From positions 1,184,089-1,203,720 of the forward strand of contig PJRA01000549.1 of the NCBI GenBank assembly GCA_016987375.1: a stretch of 19,632 bases of DNA. Reading direction: 5' to 3'. The first letter of the stretch is position 1. Each line of letters begins with the position of its first letter. Shown in pieces: positions 8,832-17,596 of this stretch. The position numbers were made by a program, and so were the translations under genes. Origin of the DNA: Brachionus koreanus (Eukaryota; Rotifera; Eurotatoria; Ploima; Brachionidae). The notes beneath the pieces are model-generated. The model was not told the DNA's origin. It saw only the letters and a list, made by a program, of their open reading frames with translations, and ran no database searches.

Positions 8832-10259
8832 TTATTTGTTTTCTTCATTTTTAATTTTCGGAAAAAATTCATTCAATTTATCCATTTCTTTTAGTTCCTC
8901 AATCGAAAGTTTTTTTCTCAGACCAAACTCATTTCCGAGCATTTTTTCTTTTTTTTTATCACTTTCATTAGACGCATATTTGACTAATGAATTTAAATGC
9001 GTTAAAGAACTAGGAGTTATTCCTTTTAGCTGAATAAGATCTTCGCTTTTTATGCGTACTTTTGAATAAAGTTTAGCAATACTGCAAATAGCCAAAAGTT
9101 TGGTCTTTATAATTTCTTTTCTATCTAGTATTTCTTGATCAACATTCATTTTAAATATGAAAACAAGTATATCAGTTACTTTTTCGGCAACAAAAGGAAG
9201 TGACCATGAAAAAACGTCCAGAAAATTGGGCAACCAGTAAGGATGTGGAGAAGAGCTAAACTGTTTAGTGTTCATTAGACCCTTATCATAAACAATTATA
9301 GCTCCTTTGTTATTGTAGACGTCAAGATAATTAGGAGCCGAAAAAACTGTTATCAAGGACGGAAATTTGGTTTTTTCCATATTTTTGTAAAGTCTAAAGC
9401 CATTGTCTTGAGCTTCATGAGCCCGAATAACACAAAGTAAATCATTTGTTTTTAAAAAATTACAAACTGCATTATATCCAAAGAAGTATGAACAACCACG
9501 ATTTAAATTAGTTGAAAAGTTTTTATTATCACCAGAGTTTTTTTTGTCTTCGTTAAAATCAGAGGCAGGATCCGACCATAAAAGGTCACACATCAATCCA
9601 GATGAAGGTGGTTCTCGATCCCGGTTTAGTTTGTTCAATTCAGAATGCTTTTCCATCTCAGGAGACAATCCTCCATGAACACAAAAGAGCTGTTTGTTTA
9701 CTAAAGCACACAAAGGCAATAAACAAAAAGATCGAATGCACGCATCATAAACTTTAATTGAATATTTGATTTCACATTCTCTTTTGAAAGTAAAATGAGT
9801 TGACAAGTGTTTGCATTCATGGTTACCTCTGAGCAGATTTATACGATTTGGATATTTTAATTTGAGGGCCCAAAGCAATAGGACACATTCAATGCTAAAG
9901 TGTCCTCTATCGACATAATCACCCAAAAACAAATAGTTCATATTTTTTGGATCACCGCCGATCTCTAGAATTCTTATGAGATCATAGTATTGTCCATGTA
10001 TATCTCCCACAATGCATACAGGCTGGTTAACTTCAATTAAATTTTTTTCTTGCTTCAACCGCATTGAACAATCATTAATTATCTTAAGAGCCACTGATTC
10101 CTCTAAACGACCTTCTTTGATAAAATGTTCTTTAATCAGATCTATGCGGGGACGATTTTTGTCGTCAAATACTTCCTTATAGCCTAGCTTATTGGTGGCC
10201 GGATAGGGTACATCTTTTATGTGTCGATCCTCGGATGTTTTTCTCACTTGATTAGTCAT
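8832..10259 (-). CDS. Calcineurin A, catalytic subunit (PPP3C-type Ser/Thr phosphatase), intronless
   Basis: This is the catalytic subunit of the Ca2+/calmodulin-dependent phosphatase that works with calcineurin B. The frame is 475 residues with the whole family layout. Metal and catalytic motifs are intact: GDIHG (85-89), GDYVDRG (113-119), RGNHE (144-148), CVHGG (193-197) and RAHEAQD (279-285). PHPYWLPNFLDVFSWSLPFV (338-357) leads into the calcineurin-B-binding helix at about 346-370. A calmodulin-binding-like helix (RKEIIKTKLLAICSIAKLYS) follows at 380-399, then an autoinhibitory-like segment (LSIEELKEMDKLNEFFPKIK) at 451-470. The first ATG is at 10259; the frame extends five codons further but starts there with TTG. 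Oddities are the absence of introns and MNTKQF (329-334), where the PxIxIT-docking strand is usually NIRQF. It is either a retrocopy or a single-exon lineage gene; the open frame argues against decay. Confidence 0.92.
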   Translation of the reverse strand: MTNQVRKTSEDRHIKDVPYPATNKLGYKEVFDDKNRPRIDLIKEHFIKEGRLEESVALKIINDCSMRLKQEKNLIEVNQPVCIVGDIHGQYYDLIRILEIGGDPKNMNYLFLGDYVDRGHFSIECVLLLWALKLKYPNRINLLRGNHECKHLSTHFTFKRECEIKYSIKVYDACIRSFCLLPLCALVNKQLFCVHGGLSPEMEKHSELNKLNRDREPPSSGLMCDLLWSDPASDFNEDKKNSGDNKNFSTNLNRGCSYFFGYNAVCNFLKTNDLLCVIRAHEAQDNGFRLYKNMEKTKFPSLITVFSAPNYLDVYNNKGAIIVYDKGLMNTKQFSSSPHPYWLPNFLDVFSWSLPFVAEKVTDILVFIFKMNVDQEILDRKEIIKTKLLAICSIAKLYSKVRIKSEDLIQLKGITPSSLTHLNSLVKYASNESDKKKEKMLGNEFGLRKKLSIEELKEMDKLNEFFPKIKNEENK

Positions 10260-10858
10260 TTTATTTTGCGTCAAATATCTTTGACTATTTATGATAGAAA
10301 ATTTTTAATATATTGTTTTGTTATTTTATTGAGCGCTTAAAATTTTTGAATTTGTTTTTAAAGCAGAAATTTTTATTTTAAAAAATCTCAAGCCAAATAT
10401 TATAAAAATAAGGAATTGAATCTAACAACAATTATGGAAAATTTAGAATGAATGACCAAATTTAAAGGATACCAAAAAAATAACCAAATAAAAAACACAC
10501 TTGTAGAAAGAAAAAAAAATTTTGGTCAAGACCAATTATGTCTCAATTAAATTTTTTTTCCCTTTAAAATGAGTGGTAACTTTTGCTTTATTTATTTTAT
10601 AAAATTTTTTAAAAGTTTTAAAATACACTGTTATGTATTTTTACGGGTAAACTTGCATATTTAAAAAATTTTGAATCTTTAAATTCTGAACATTCTCCTT
10701 ATTTCTTTTTCAAAATTTTAAACGTCATTTTTTTTAGGATATATCATGTTTGGAAAAACTTAAAGTTAAACTTTTTCATTTCTACCGACATTGTCCAGTC
10801 TGTTTCTGAACTGGTTGATTAAACTTGTAGTGGCAACCAAGGTTGGCACATAGTAAGA

Positions 10859-11012
10859 TAGTGTTGGGCGGCGGCCAATTTTGGCCAGTTTTGACCGTGA
10901 TTTGACCGGCCGTATAAAAACCATTTTTAAAGAATCCGGCCTTTTTGAGGCCGGCCACTACACGGCCAAAATTGAAACCGACCGTGTGTAGACCGGCCAG
11001 TCCCCAACACTA
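10859..11012. mobile_element. GC-rich foldback element (MITE-like), 154 bp
   Basis: The element starts TAGTGTTGGG (10859-10868) and ends with the exact inverse CCCAACACTA (11003-11012). Beyond the first ten bases the inverted repeat continues imperfectly. Inside are many GGCC and CCGGCC blocks and further inverse pairs, such as CAATTTTGGCC near 10876 against GGCCAAAATTG near 10963. The whole unit is far richer in G and C than the surrounding DNA, and its edges are sharp. Termini of the TAGTGTTGGG type resemble those of non-autonomous hAT elements, but I see no convincing 8-bp target-site duplication, so the superfamily is open. Confidence 0.7.
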
Positions 11013-11296
11013 CTGTCAGCATTTTGATAAAGTTTTACTAAAAAAATGTCTCTTAATTTAAGTTTACGTAATTTTTCGTTAAGTTAAATTTTTTTTACTA
11101 AAAATTATTTACGTAAAATGAGGAAAGTTAACTAAAAATAATGTAAAATTACATAAAAAAGCGCAGTTAAGCTTATTCTGGGCCTTCTATAGAATCAATA
11201 TGTTAAGTTTGTAAATATTTTTGTGATTCAAAAATTATGTATTATTTAACTTTTCTTAAAAATTTATCAATAGAAAGAGGAATAGTAAGCTAATCT

Positions 11297-11580
11297 TTAA
11301 AATATAAACTTTTTATGTTCTATAGTCTTTAGCCATCTATCAGCGAGTAATTTTTTCCTTTTTTGTACCATTCACGGCTTTTTGAGCCAATTAACTCACT
11401 ATTGCTTTTTCAATTTGGTTTTGGTTATTAAAATGTCGTCCTCTAAGAAAATGAGCGAATAACCTGATAATAGGAAGGAGAAAAATCTGGGCTTTGTGTT
11501 GGATCAGGAAGAATTTCGATGATTTCCAGCTCTTCTTCAAAGGCTCTTCTCACCACTGTTAAATTTTTTAAAGCAATCTT
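11297..11580 (-). pseudogene. Mariner-family transposase relic (C-terminal part)
   Basis: On the minus strand the frame reading VVRRAFEEELEIIEILPDP followed by TQSPDFSPSYYQVIRSFS ends at TAG (11445-11443). It matches the signature around the third catalytic Asp of mariner transposases, the SPDLAPSDYHLF region. The Asp position itself is Tyr here, so the copy is dead. In another frame and through several stops, EDDI, VNWLKKP and KLLADRWLKTIE then resemble the mariner C-terminus (the LPERW-K-V-type motif), ending at TAA 11299-11297. The N-terminal helix-turn-helix and the first two catalytic Asp residues are absent. Terminal repeats were not found. Confidence 0.65.
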
Positions 11581-12802
11581 TTCACCTTTTTACTTTAAAC
11601 ACATTTTCACCTTCCATAATATTCAGTTATATTTATTAATTTATTTAAACATATAGTATGACTTTATTTGACTCGTTTTTTTAGATTAAATAAAATTATT
11701 TGCAATAAAAATTAAATAATTTTATAATATTTTTGATTAATTAAAATATGATTGAAAAAAAAATATTAAAAAAATGATTAAATTTATTAAATAAAAAAAT
11801 AAATTAAGTAACCAAAAGGGTTCAAAAGACCCCTCTGGCCGTTGAGTGTTAAAATATAAAATATGTAGCCTTTTAAGCTTTATGACACAACATTAAGACT
11901 TCAATTCAATTTTCAAGTTTTTTTTTTATTTTTGATAAAATCAATGCTTCAAATTATAATTCATTTAATAAGAAAGTTTTAGTATTTTTTGAAAACTGTA
12001 TTCCTGCGGATAATAGCACACAGAGTTAGTCATTTGTGTTTGAATTAAAAATACTATATTAGAATGAATTAACAAGACCGTTTATCACAAAATAGTTAGC
12101 TAAAGAACCTGAAAATATAACGAATTATTTAGTTTTAATTTAAGACATCTTTGAAAACTTGTATTGCCTTCGAGGCATGATTTTACTTTGTTTCTATCTT
12201 GAAACTGCTAAAGATACTTGAAAAATAATTCAATTTAAAAAAAAAGTTAAAACACAATTTTTAAAATAAAAAACCTTTGCGTTTTATCGCAAGTATAAAA
12301 CTGTAATTTTAAAACTGTAATTTGATTTGAATGACGGTTCTTTCTCTTTTTAGTAATGAAAAATTTGCTAGATTTAAAAAAAAATCTAAATCGTGAATGA
12401 GTATTTTTAGAAAAAAAAAAGTTAATTACGTGTTTTTAGCAATTTTTACCTAGAACTAATAAAAAAAAATTTATTTTTAAATTGAGAAAGAATTTAATTT
12501 TTAATACCAAAATTTATAATTACTAAGCATTTTTTGTTGCATAATATTTTTTTTTTTTTCAAAAAGTTTATTTTTCTTTAATAAAAAAAGTATTTATTAA
12601 GCATTTGTTTAAAGAGTATTTTTGTTTTAAATTGTTTCAGAATTCGTTTTTTGTTTTCCTACGCAAAAACTCAAGAAATTTAAGTTAATTGCTCACTTCA
12701 ATTTTTCCTAAATTCTCAACTTTTCTCCCTAATCAAACTTGGTCCAGGCTCTAAACTAAATTGAAATATTTTTCTCTAAAAATTTTATTTAATTATTGTC
12801 AA

Positions 12803-14605
12803 TCATCTTAAAATAATCAAATTTTGCATAAGGTCAAAACGGTTTCCGTCAGGTTGCAAAACGTGTTCAGTGTTGTCAGATTTTCTTACTTTAAGATAGC
12901 CAAATTCGTTAATTCCAACAATCTCTGCATCTTCATTCCAAAAATTGACTCTAACTTTCTTATTTCTATTCAAAAATAAGAAATAAAAAAATTCTAAAAT
13001 ATACAAAAAATCGTTCAAACTCACTGATGAATCCAATTTTCTTGAAATTCTGTTGAAAACTTGAGCCAACTGTTAAAATTTGGTTCAGACAATAAAAAAA
13101 CATATGATTCAAAAAAATTTAGAAAATTGGCCAAAAAAATCTCTTGACTACACTCTGGTAAATTCTTTTCTCTAAGAATAGAATTCAAGCATTTAGTAGG
13201 ATGCTGGTTATCTAGATTAAATCCAATGCCAATTTTTAGACCAATTTGATTGCCCATTATGGACGATTTTACAAGAACACCACCTATTTTGATCTTACTG
13301 TCATAATAAACATCATTAGGCCACTTGATGCCTACATTAAAATCCTCACAATTGGCTATAGACTTTATGGCTTTTACACAAGAAAGTCCAGCTGCGAATT
13401 GAAGCAAACAAATCCTTGATGTGGAAAAATTGTTTGTATTCAAGTTAAGGTAAAGTGTGAACATGCAACAGCCGATGGGCGACAGCCATTCGTTTTTATT
13501 GTTACCTTGACCCTGTGTTTGCTGTCGAGCCAAAACAACTATGCTTTCCAACGAGCTTACCAAACTTTTTGCAAATGTTTTGATAATTAATTTGAATATC
13601 TAAGAATGAATCAAATACTTGGAAATAGAATTCATTGTTGATTCAACCAAGTCAGAATACATTATTATTGTACCCATTGATTTTGTCTTCAAATTGTCAA
13701 AATATATTTTGTGATCAAAATTTTCTGCTTTGGTTGTTTCAAGGCTAATTTTGGCCTCTTTGTTCATCGTTCCATCCAAATATTTGCTAATCACATTGAC
13801 CGATTGTAATAGCTGGTAGACAAAAAAATTATCGATTTACTTATGAGACTAAAATTTAAATACTTTATTTTTGGAAAAAATAATGTAATTTTCTTTGAGA
13901 TTTAAATTGTTTGAATCAAAAATCTGTTTCAACTGAAAATATTCATTGAATAAATAAATAAATAAATCATTCAAAAATAATTGAGATTCGTGACTATTTG
14001 ATTCAATGAAAACCTAAGTATTTAATTAGTGATTTTAATTTTTGTTTGTGAAATAAAATTACCTTGGATATAAAATGGGTTCCTTTATTTTCTTTTGAAA
14101 GATAAGCATAGAAAAGCTCGTCACCTTGCACTAAATTGTTTTGCCATTTCTCTTTATCTAAAGATGAATCATTCTCATACTGTGATTCAAACAAATATTT
14201 GTCTTTGTGATAGAATAAAGTTGCTTGTTGGAATGTTTTTTGATCGCGTTCCAAATTGTCATTCAACGACGGAAGACTAAGAATTTTGCCCCCATCGGAC
14301 AAATAGCCTCTGAATGACTTGATCTTTTTGTCTAGAGCTTCTTCGGACAGATTAAACTGCTCCGAGGATACGAGAAGACGGCAACTGGGTATCCACAAGG
14401 ACGATTTATGCAAGTCAGTTGAAGTAAGGTTGTAGATTGTGTATGAGTTTTTACCTAAGATCTCTTGGATAAACAATTTGATTTTTTTGAACTCGTTTTG
14501 ATCGTCTGTTAGAACGAGAATATTTGGCGGCACTCTAGATAAGTGTGAACTCATTCGATTAAATTTAATTAAATTTAAAAATTTATTATGAAAATTTTTT
14601 AACAT
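12803..14605 (-). CDS. HLCS: Holocarboxylase synthetase / biotin-protein ligase (HLCS-like)
   Basis: The family makes biotinyl-5'-AMP and transfers biotin to a lysine of carboxylases. Proposed exons are 14605-14063, 14013-13864, 13812-13619, 13564-13025 and 12965-12803. They join in frame to 529 residues through introns of 49, 51, 54 and 59 nt. The N-terminal region (PPNILVLTDDQ, then YLSDGGKILSLPS) matches animal HLCS. The catalytic domain begins near GTIIMYSDLVESTMNS. It continues ARQQTQGQGNNKNEWLSP (308-325), KWPNDVYYD (376-384), KIGGVLV (catalytic Lys388) and a GIGFNLDN segment. The C-terminal cap (477-529) ends LQPDGNRFDLMQNLIILR. The ATG at 14605 has an in-frame TAA directly before it. 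Residues 1-17 are basic without acids, like a mitochondrial presequence; Met18 could start a cytosolic form. Asn317 replaces the usual loop Arg (human R508 by alignment). The protein is shorter than human HLCS, mainly N-terminally. Confidence 0.88.
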
Positions 14606-14697
14606 TTAATTTAAATTTGTAAATAAAATTTATTTTCTAGTAAAAAAAGATCTAAATGCTCAAAAAACTAATCACTAAATGTCGAAAAATAAAAAAT
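14606..14697 (-). promoter_or_regulatory. 92-bp gap between membrane-protein gene and HLCS with a candidate acceptor
   Basis: Two genes on the same strand are separated by only 92 bp. On the minus strand the gap holds a pyrimidine tract ending in an AG (TCTTTTTTTACTAG, with the AG at 14638-14637), 32 bases before the HLCS ATG. An AATAAA overlaps the sequence just after that AG. This would suit trans-splicing of the downstream gene, or simply a very short promoter. The sequence alone cannot decide. Confidence 0.35.
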
Positions 14698-15834
14698 TTA
14701 AAATTTAATAAAAAATAAAATTAAACTAATATTTATTATCAATGAAAAAGATTTTCTCTTAGACAAAAATGCTCCGGAGCACAAATCAATGCTCGAATCC
14801 TCGATTAGAGTAAAACTAGGCTTTAGTTCACAATTGCTCAGTTGACTCCAGGCTGGATAAATTATATTATTATTCTCTTCCACAAGGTAAAGTGTATACC
14901 AATTCATTAGGTTAGGACACCCGGACGAGCACATAACTCCGCTCGTTGTTCTGGAATATCTAGCGCAATTATAGCTAGGATAAGCAAACCTGTCTCTATA
15001 AATTACTCTAATTGTCAAAAAGGACTTGCTATTACAGTCCAGATCGTAAATGCCATCATTCCCATAGCAAGTAATTGTTTTCTCATATAACCGATACAAT
15101 AGTTCGGATTTTTCATAGGTCTTGTCGCTATTCAATAGCATAGACAAATTTCCAATTATTTTTTGATCGTAATTTGAATTTTTGATGTAAATTCCGTTTT
15201 GTATTTGATTTATGTCGCTTTTACTGAAAAAGCCCATTTGAATTTTGTCTGGTGATGTGTCGTATAGAACTGGGGGCTTGATAACAGCTGCCAATGCAAT
15301 ATTGATGGCTATTATTGCCAATAGAACAATGATAGATAGCACAAAAGACGGATAGGTCAAAAGATTGATGACACGATGAAGGCTTTTTCTTATTTTATCC
15401 AAAGTAAATATGCAGCTAATGCCAAATAGGCCCACTATCAAACAAAATACGAATGTTAAAATGCATCTGGCTATGATGAATGAATGTTCGTAGTGGTTGA
15501 AGCATGCATAGAATTTGAGGAGAATCGCCTCTTTTGGCACATACAGGAACAAAATACCCAAAGTCGACACAAATATTGTTGGATGAAAATCAATAATTGT
15601 TAATACTATAAGCACTGCACTCAAAATTATGTATAAAATAGTAAGAACAAAGAACGCTACGTTTATTGCATCATAGGAAATAGTGGAATTATTTATGTAG
15701 AATGAGATGGATAGTTTTTGTTTAATTTGTTCTTGAATGTGAACATCTAGGCCAAATATGGTGATGGAAAACATTAAGGCCAGTATGGAAAAAACTATCG
15801 ATGCAAGTTTGGCTTTGCTTTTGAAATCGACCAT
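14698..15834 (-). CDS. Multi-pass membrane protein with Cys-rich ectodomain, unknown family
   Basis: This intronless frame of 378 residues runs from ATG 15834 to TAA at 14698. I do not recognise the family. Five hydrophobic segments are clear: about 10-29, 57-81, 86-105, 118-145 and 162-185. Positive residues (KSKAK near the start, DKIRKSLHR after segment 4) put the N-terminus and the second cytosolic loop inside. The N-glycosylation motifs NNST (48-51) and NLS (229-231) then fall outside, which is a consistent topology. Residues about 186-360 would be an extracellular domain with seven cysteines (256, 267, 290, 302, 306, 335, 352). A final hydrophobic run (363-378) follows KRK and may be a sixth span or an anchor. 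It lies 92 bp upstream of HLCS on the same strand. A tetraspan-like receptor or channel-accessory role is only a guess. Confidence 0.75.
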   Translation of the reverse strand: MVDFKSKAKLASIVFSILALMFSITIFGLDVHIQEQIKQKLSISFYINNSTISYDAINVAFFVLTILYIILSAVLIVLTIIDFHPTIFVSTLGILFLYVPKEAILLKFYACFNHYEHSFIIARCILTFVFCLIVGLFGISCIFTLDKIRKSLHRVINLLTYPSFVLSIIVLLAIIAINIALAAVIKPPVLYDTSPDKIQMGFFSKSDINQIQNGIYIKNSNYDQKIIGNLSMLLNSDKTYEKSELLYRLYEKTITCYGNDGIYDLDCNSKSFLTIRVIYRDRFAYPSYNCARYSRTTSGVMCSSGCPNLMNWYTLYLVEENNNIIYPAWSQLSNCELKPSFTLIEDSSIDLCSGAFLSKRKSFSLIINISLILFFIKF

Positions 15835-17070
15835 TTTGGAATTAAATGTAAATTTATGTTAGAAGCAATTCGTTTTATTACTCCGATCACCTATTTGATT
15901 TCTTACGTTTTAAGAGTAAATTTAGCTTTTTTTTTCTTTTTTTGAAATAAAAATTTTGAATTATTATTTTCAGTTTGATTTTGATAATTTCGTTTTAAAA
16001 AAAAAAAAACTCTTGTCAGTTGAGTTGAGCTTGGATTTAGGTTAATTTAGGCGCAATTAAACTTTATTTTCAAACTTAATTAATCAAATATTAATTAAAT
16101 TAACACGAAGACGTGGGCAAGTTTTTTTCCTCTCGGCCGAACTTGACCACTGTTGTTGACCATAAATATTTTTGCCAAAATATAATTAGAAATCTTATGT
16201 AATTGAAAATAAAAATTTGCTTCAAATGTGGAAAATATTTACCTGGTAACAACTAATTTTTGTTTTGGATTTTCTCGGATGAATTTGTTTCAATGAATTT
16301 TACATGCCTAGAACCGGAAAGCTTCTCGAAAGAAAGTTATGAAAATAGAAAAATAAAAGTGTTGGCTAAAGCTTGTAAAGTGAGCTAATAAAAGGTAATC
16401 TTAGTCAAATTTATTTTTATAGTTTGAAGAAAAAGGGAGTTTGTTAATATTTTCGACAATTGTATGGTTTTTTTTTGTAGTAAGAATTTTTGTTTTAACA
16501 AATTTTTTCAGATAATATTTAAAAAAAATATTAATTTGAATTACTTGAATCAAAAATATGATACAAATTTGGCGAAAAAAGAACAACCGAATCTTCAAGT
16601 TAATTAAAAATATACAAAATAAATATATTAAAAACTTATTTACAATTCAAATGACCCAAAAAAAAAATTTTTTTTTTCTAACTATCGACTAAATCTTGCA
16701 AATTCAGGTAGACTTTTCAAAAGTGATTAATTGTTTTCTCACTTTTATTGAATAAAAATAATTAATTTTCAAAATTTCAATATTTATTTTTTGTTAAATG
16801 TGTTCGGCGCATCTTTTTTGGGTTAATTATACCATTTAATATTCTGTTAAGCGTCTTGATTTAATTTATCTTTGGGGATAAAATTACAATTTCTAAAATT
16901 GATGTAAAACAATAGCTTAGCTTTTATTTAAAACTTGTCAATAGATATATTTATTTGATGACAAAGATAGAAAATAAACATATGCTATGCTTTTAGTCCA
17001 AAATGTTTTGCATCATATTTAATAATCTAACTTTAAAAATATAGTTCAAGCATGACATGATAATCTTTAG
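15835..17070. other. Divergent spacer between the two membrane-protein genes
   Basis: This spacer separates the minus-strand gene ending at 15834 from the plus-strand gene at 17134, so both promoters should be here. At 16110-16160 GCAAGTT and AACTTG form a short inverted pair around TCGGCCGA, an 8-bp palindrome. At 16257-16385 the plus strand is open for 43 codons with protein-like composition (ATG at 16293; MNFTCLEPESFSKESYENRK). It has no family I can name and an AATAAA right after its TAA. The remainder is A/T-rich and I see nothing in it. Confidence 0.5.
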
Positions 17071-17077
17071 TATAAAT
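17071..17077 (+). promoter_or_regulatory. TATA box of the small membrane-protein gene
   Basis: TATAAAT lies 63 bp before the ATG at 17134, almost the same distance as in the small gene at 6770. A start site near 17101 would leave a 5' UTR of about 33 bases. Confidence 0.55.
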
Positions 17078-17133
17078 ATTGTTGCTTTATGAGTTAAATA
17101 CTATCAACAAACAAATAAATTTAACCATTGAAA

Positions 17134-17372
17134 ATGGATAATCAACCTGGTCTTCTACCGATAAGCAATGCTTGCATTCAAAAGTCTTCTGTACCGAGGT
17201 AGGTCTATCGCAAAAGTAATAAAACAAATAAATTTAGCTATTTTATTTTTTTAGAGCTTTAAAGTTTTGCTTTGGACTTTTACTTGGTCTCTTATTGATC
17301 GGGCTAATTTCAGGCCTTATAATTGGACTTTGTTTGGGAATTTCAAATGGAAGAAATGAAACAGCTGTTTAA
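17134..17372 (+). CDS. Small single-pass membrane protein, 60 aa, two exons
   Basis: Exon 1 is 17134-17198 and exon 2 is 17255-17372, joined across a 56-nt GT-AG intron (AG|GTAGGT; TTTTTTTAG). The split Arg codon (AG+A) keeps frame to TAA 17370-17372. The product starts MDNQPGLLPISNACIQKSSV, then PRALK, then a membrane segment at about residues 26-52. That segment is rich in Gly and Leu (FGLLLGLLLIGLISG, then LIIGLCLGIS). The small-residue spacing G-xxx-G could support helix packing. The tail NGRNETAV carries an N-E-T glycosylation motif. Basic residues just before the helix predict the N-terminus inside and the tail outside. A TATA box lies upstream and an AATAAA near 17434. No known family is recognised. 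Confidence 0.7.
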
Positions 17373-17596
17373 AAAAATTCATATGTCTAGTTCAGTTAAT
17401 TTTAAGTGTTTTTTTTTTTGATATTTTCATAAAAATAAAAGTTAAAATATTTTTTTATTATTAAAAATTTTTAATATGATCAAATATGACGCAAAAGGAA
17501 AATTAAATGTAATATAATAATTATCTGAATATAAAAAATTTAAAAAAAATAAATTTTTATCAAATCGAATTAAAAATAATTGAAAACTTTAAAATC

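Larger units (their letters stand above)
10260..12802. other. 2.5-kb spacer between calcineurin and HLCS genes
   Basis: No intact gene is visible. The left part holds the calcineurin promoter region. A GC-rich foldback element (10859-11012) and a mariner transposase relic (11297-11580) are listed separately. The rest, especially 11630-12660, is very A/T-rich with long homopolymer runs. AAAACTGTAATTT occurs twice in tandem near 12297-12323. The right edge is the 3' side of the HLCS-like gene. Confidence 0.55.

Noticed and set aside
8836..9033. Plus-strand Ser/Phe-rich open frame
   Set aside because: It is antisense to the Lys/Glu-rich C-terminus of calcineurin A.
13600..13620. 19-nt GT...TTCTTAG segment as a candidate HLCS intron
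   Set aside because: It is too short for splicing and would shift the frame; the 54-nt intron using the same donor keeps frame and homology.
14095..14280. Plus-strand open frame of 61 codons
   Set aside because: It is antisense to the first HLCS exon.
14790..14810. GCTCGAATCCTCG, resembling part of a tRNA B box
   Set aside because: It lies inside the membrane-protein coding frame, and no tRNA cloverleaf or A box fits around it.
16401..16598. Minus-strand K/I/F/N-rich open frame
   Set aside because: It is typical noise from A/T-rich DNA with no coding signature.
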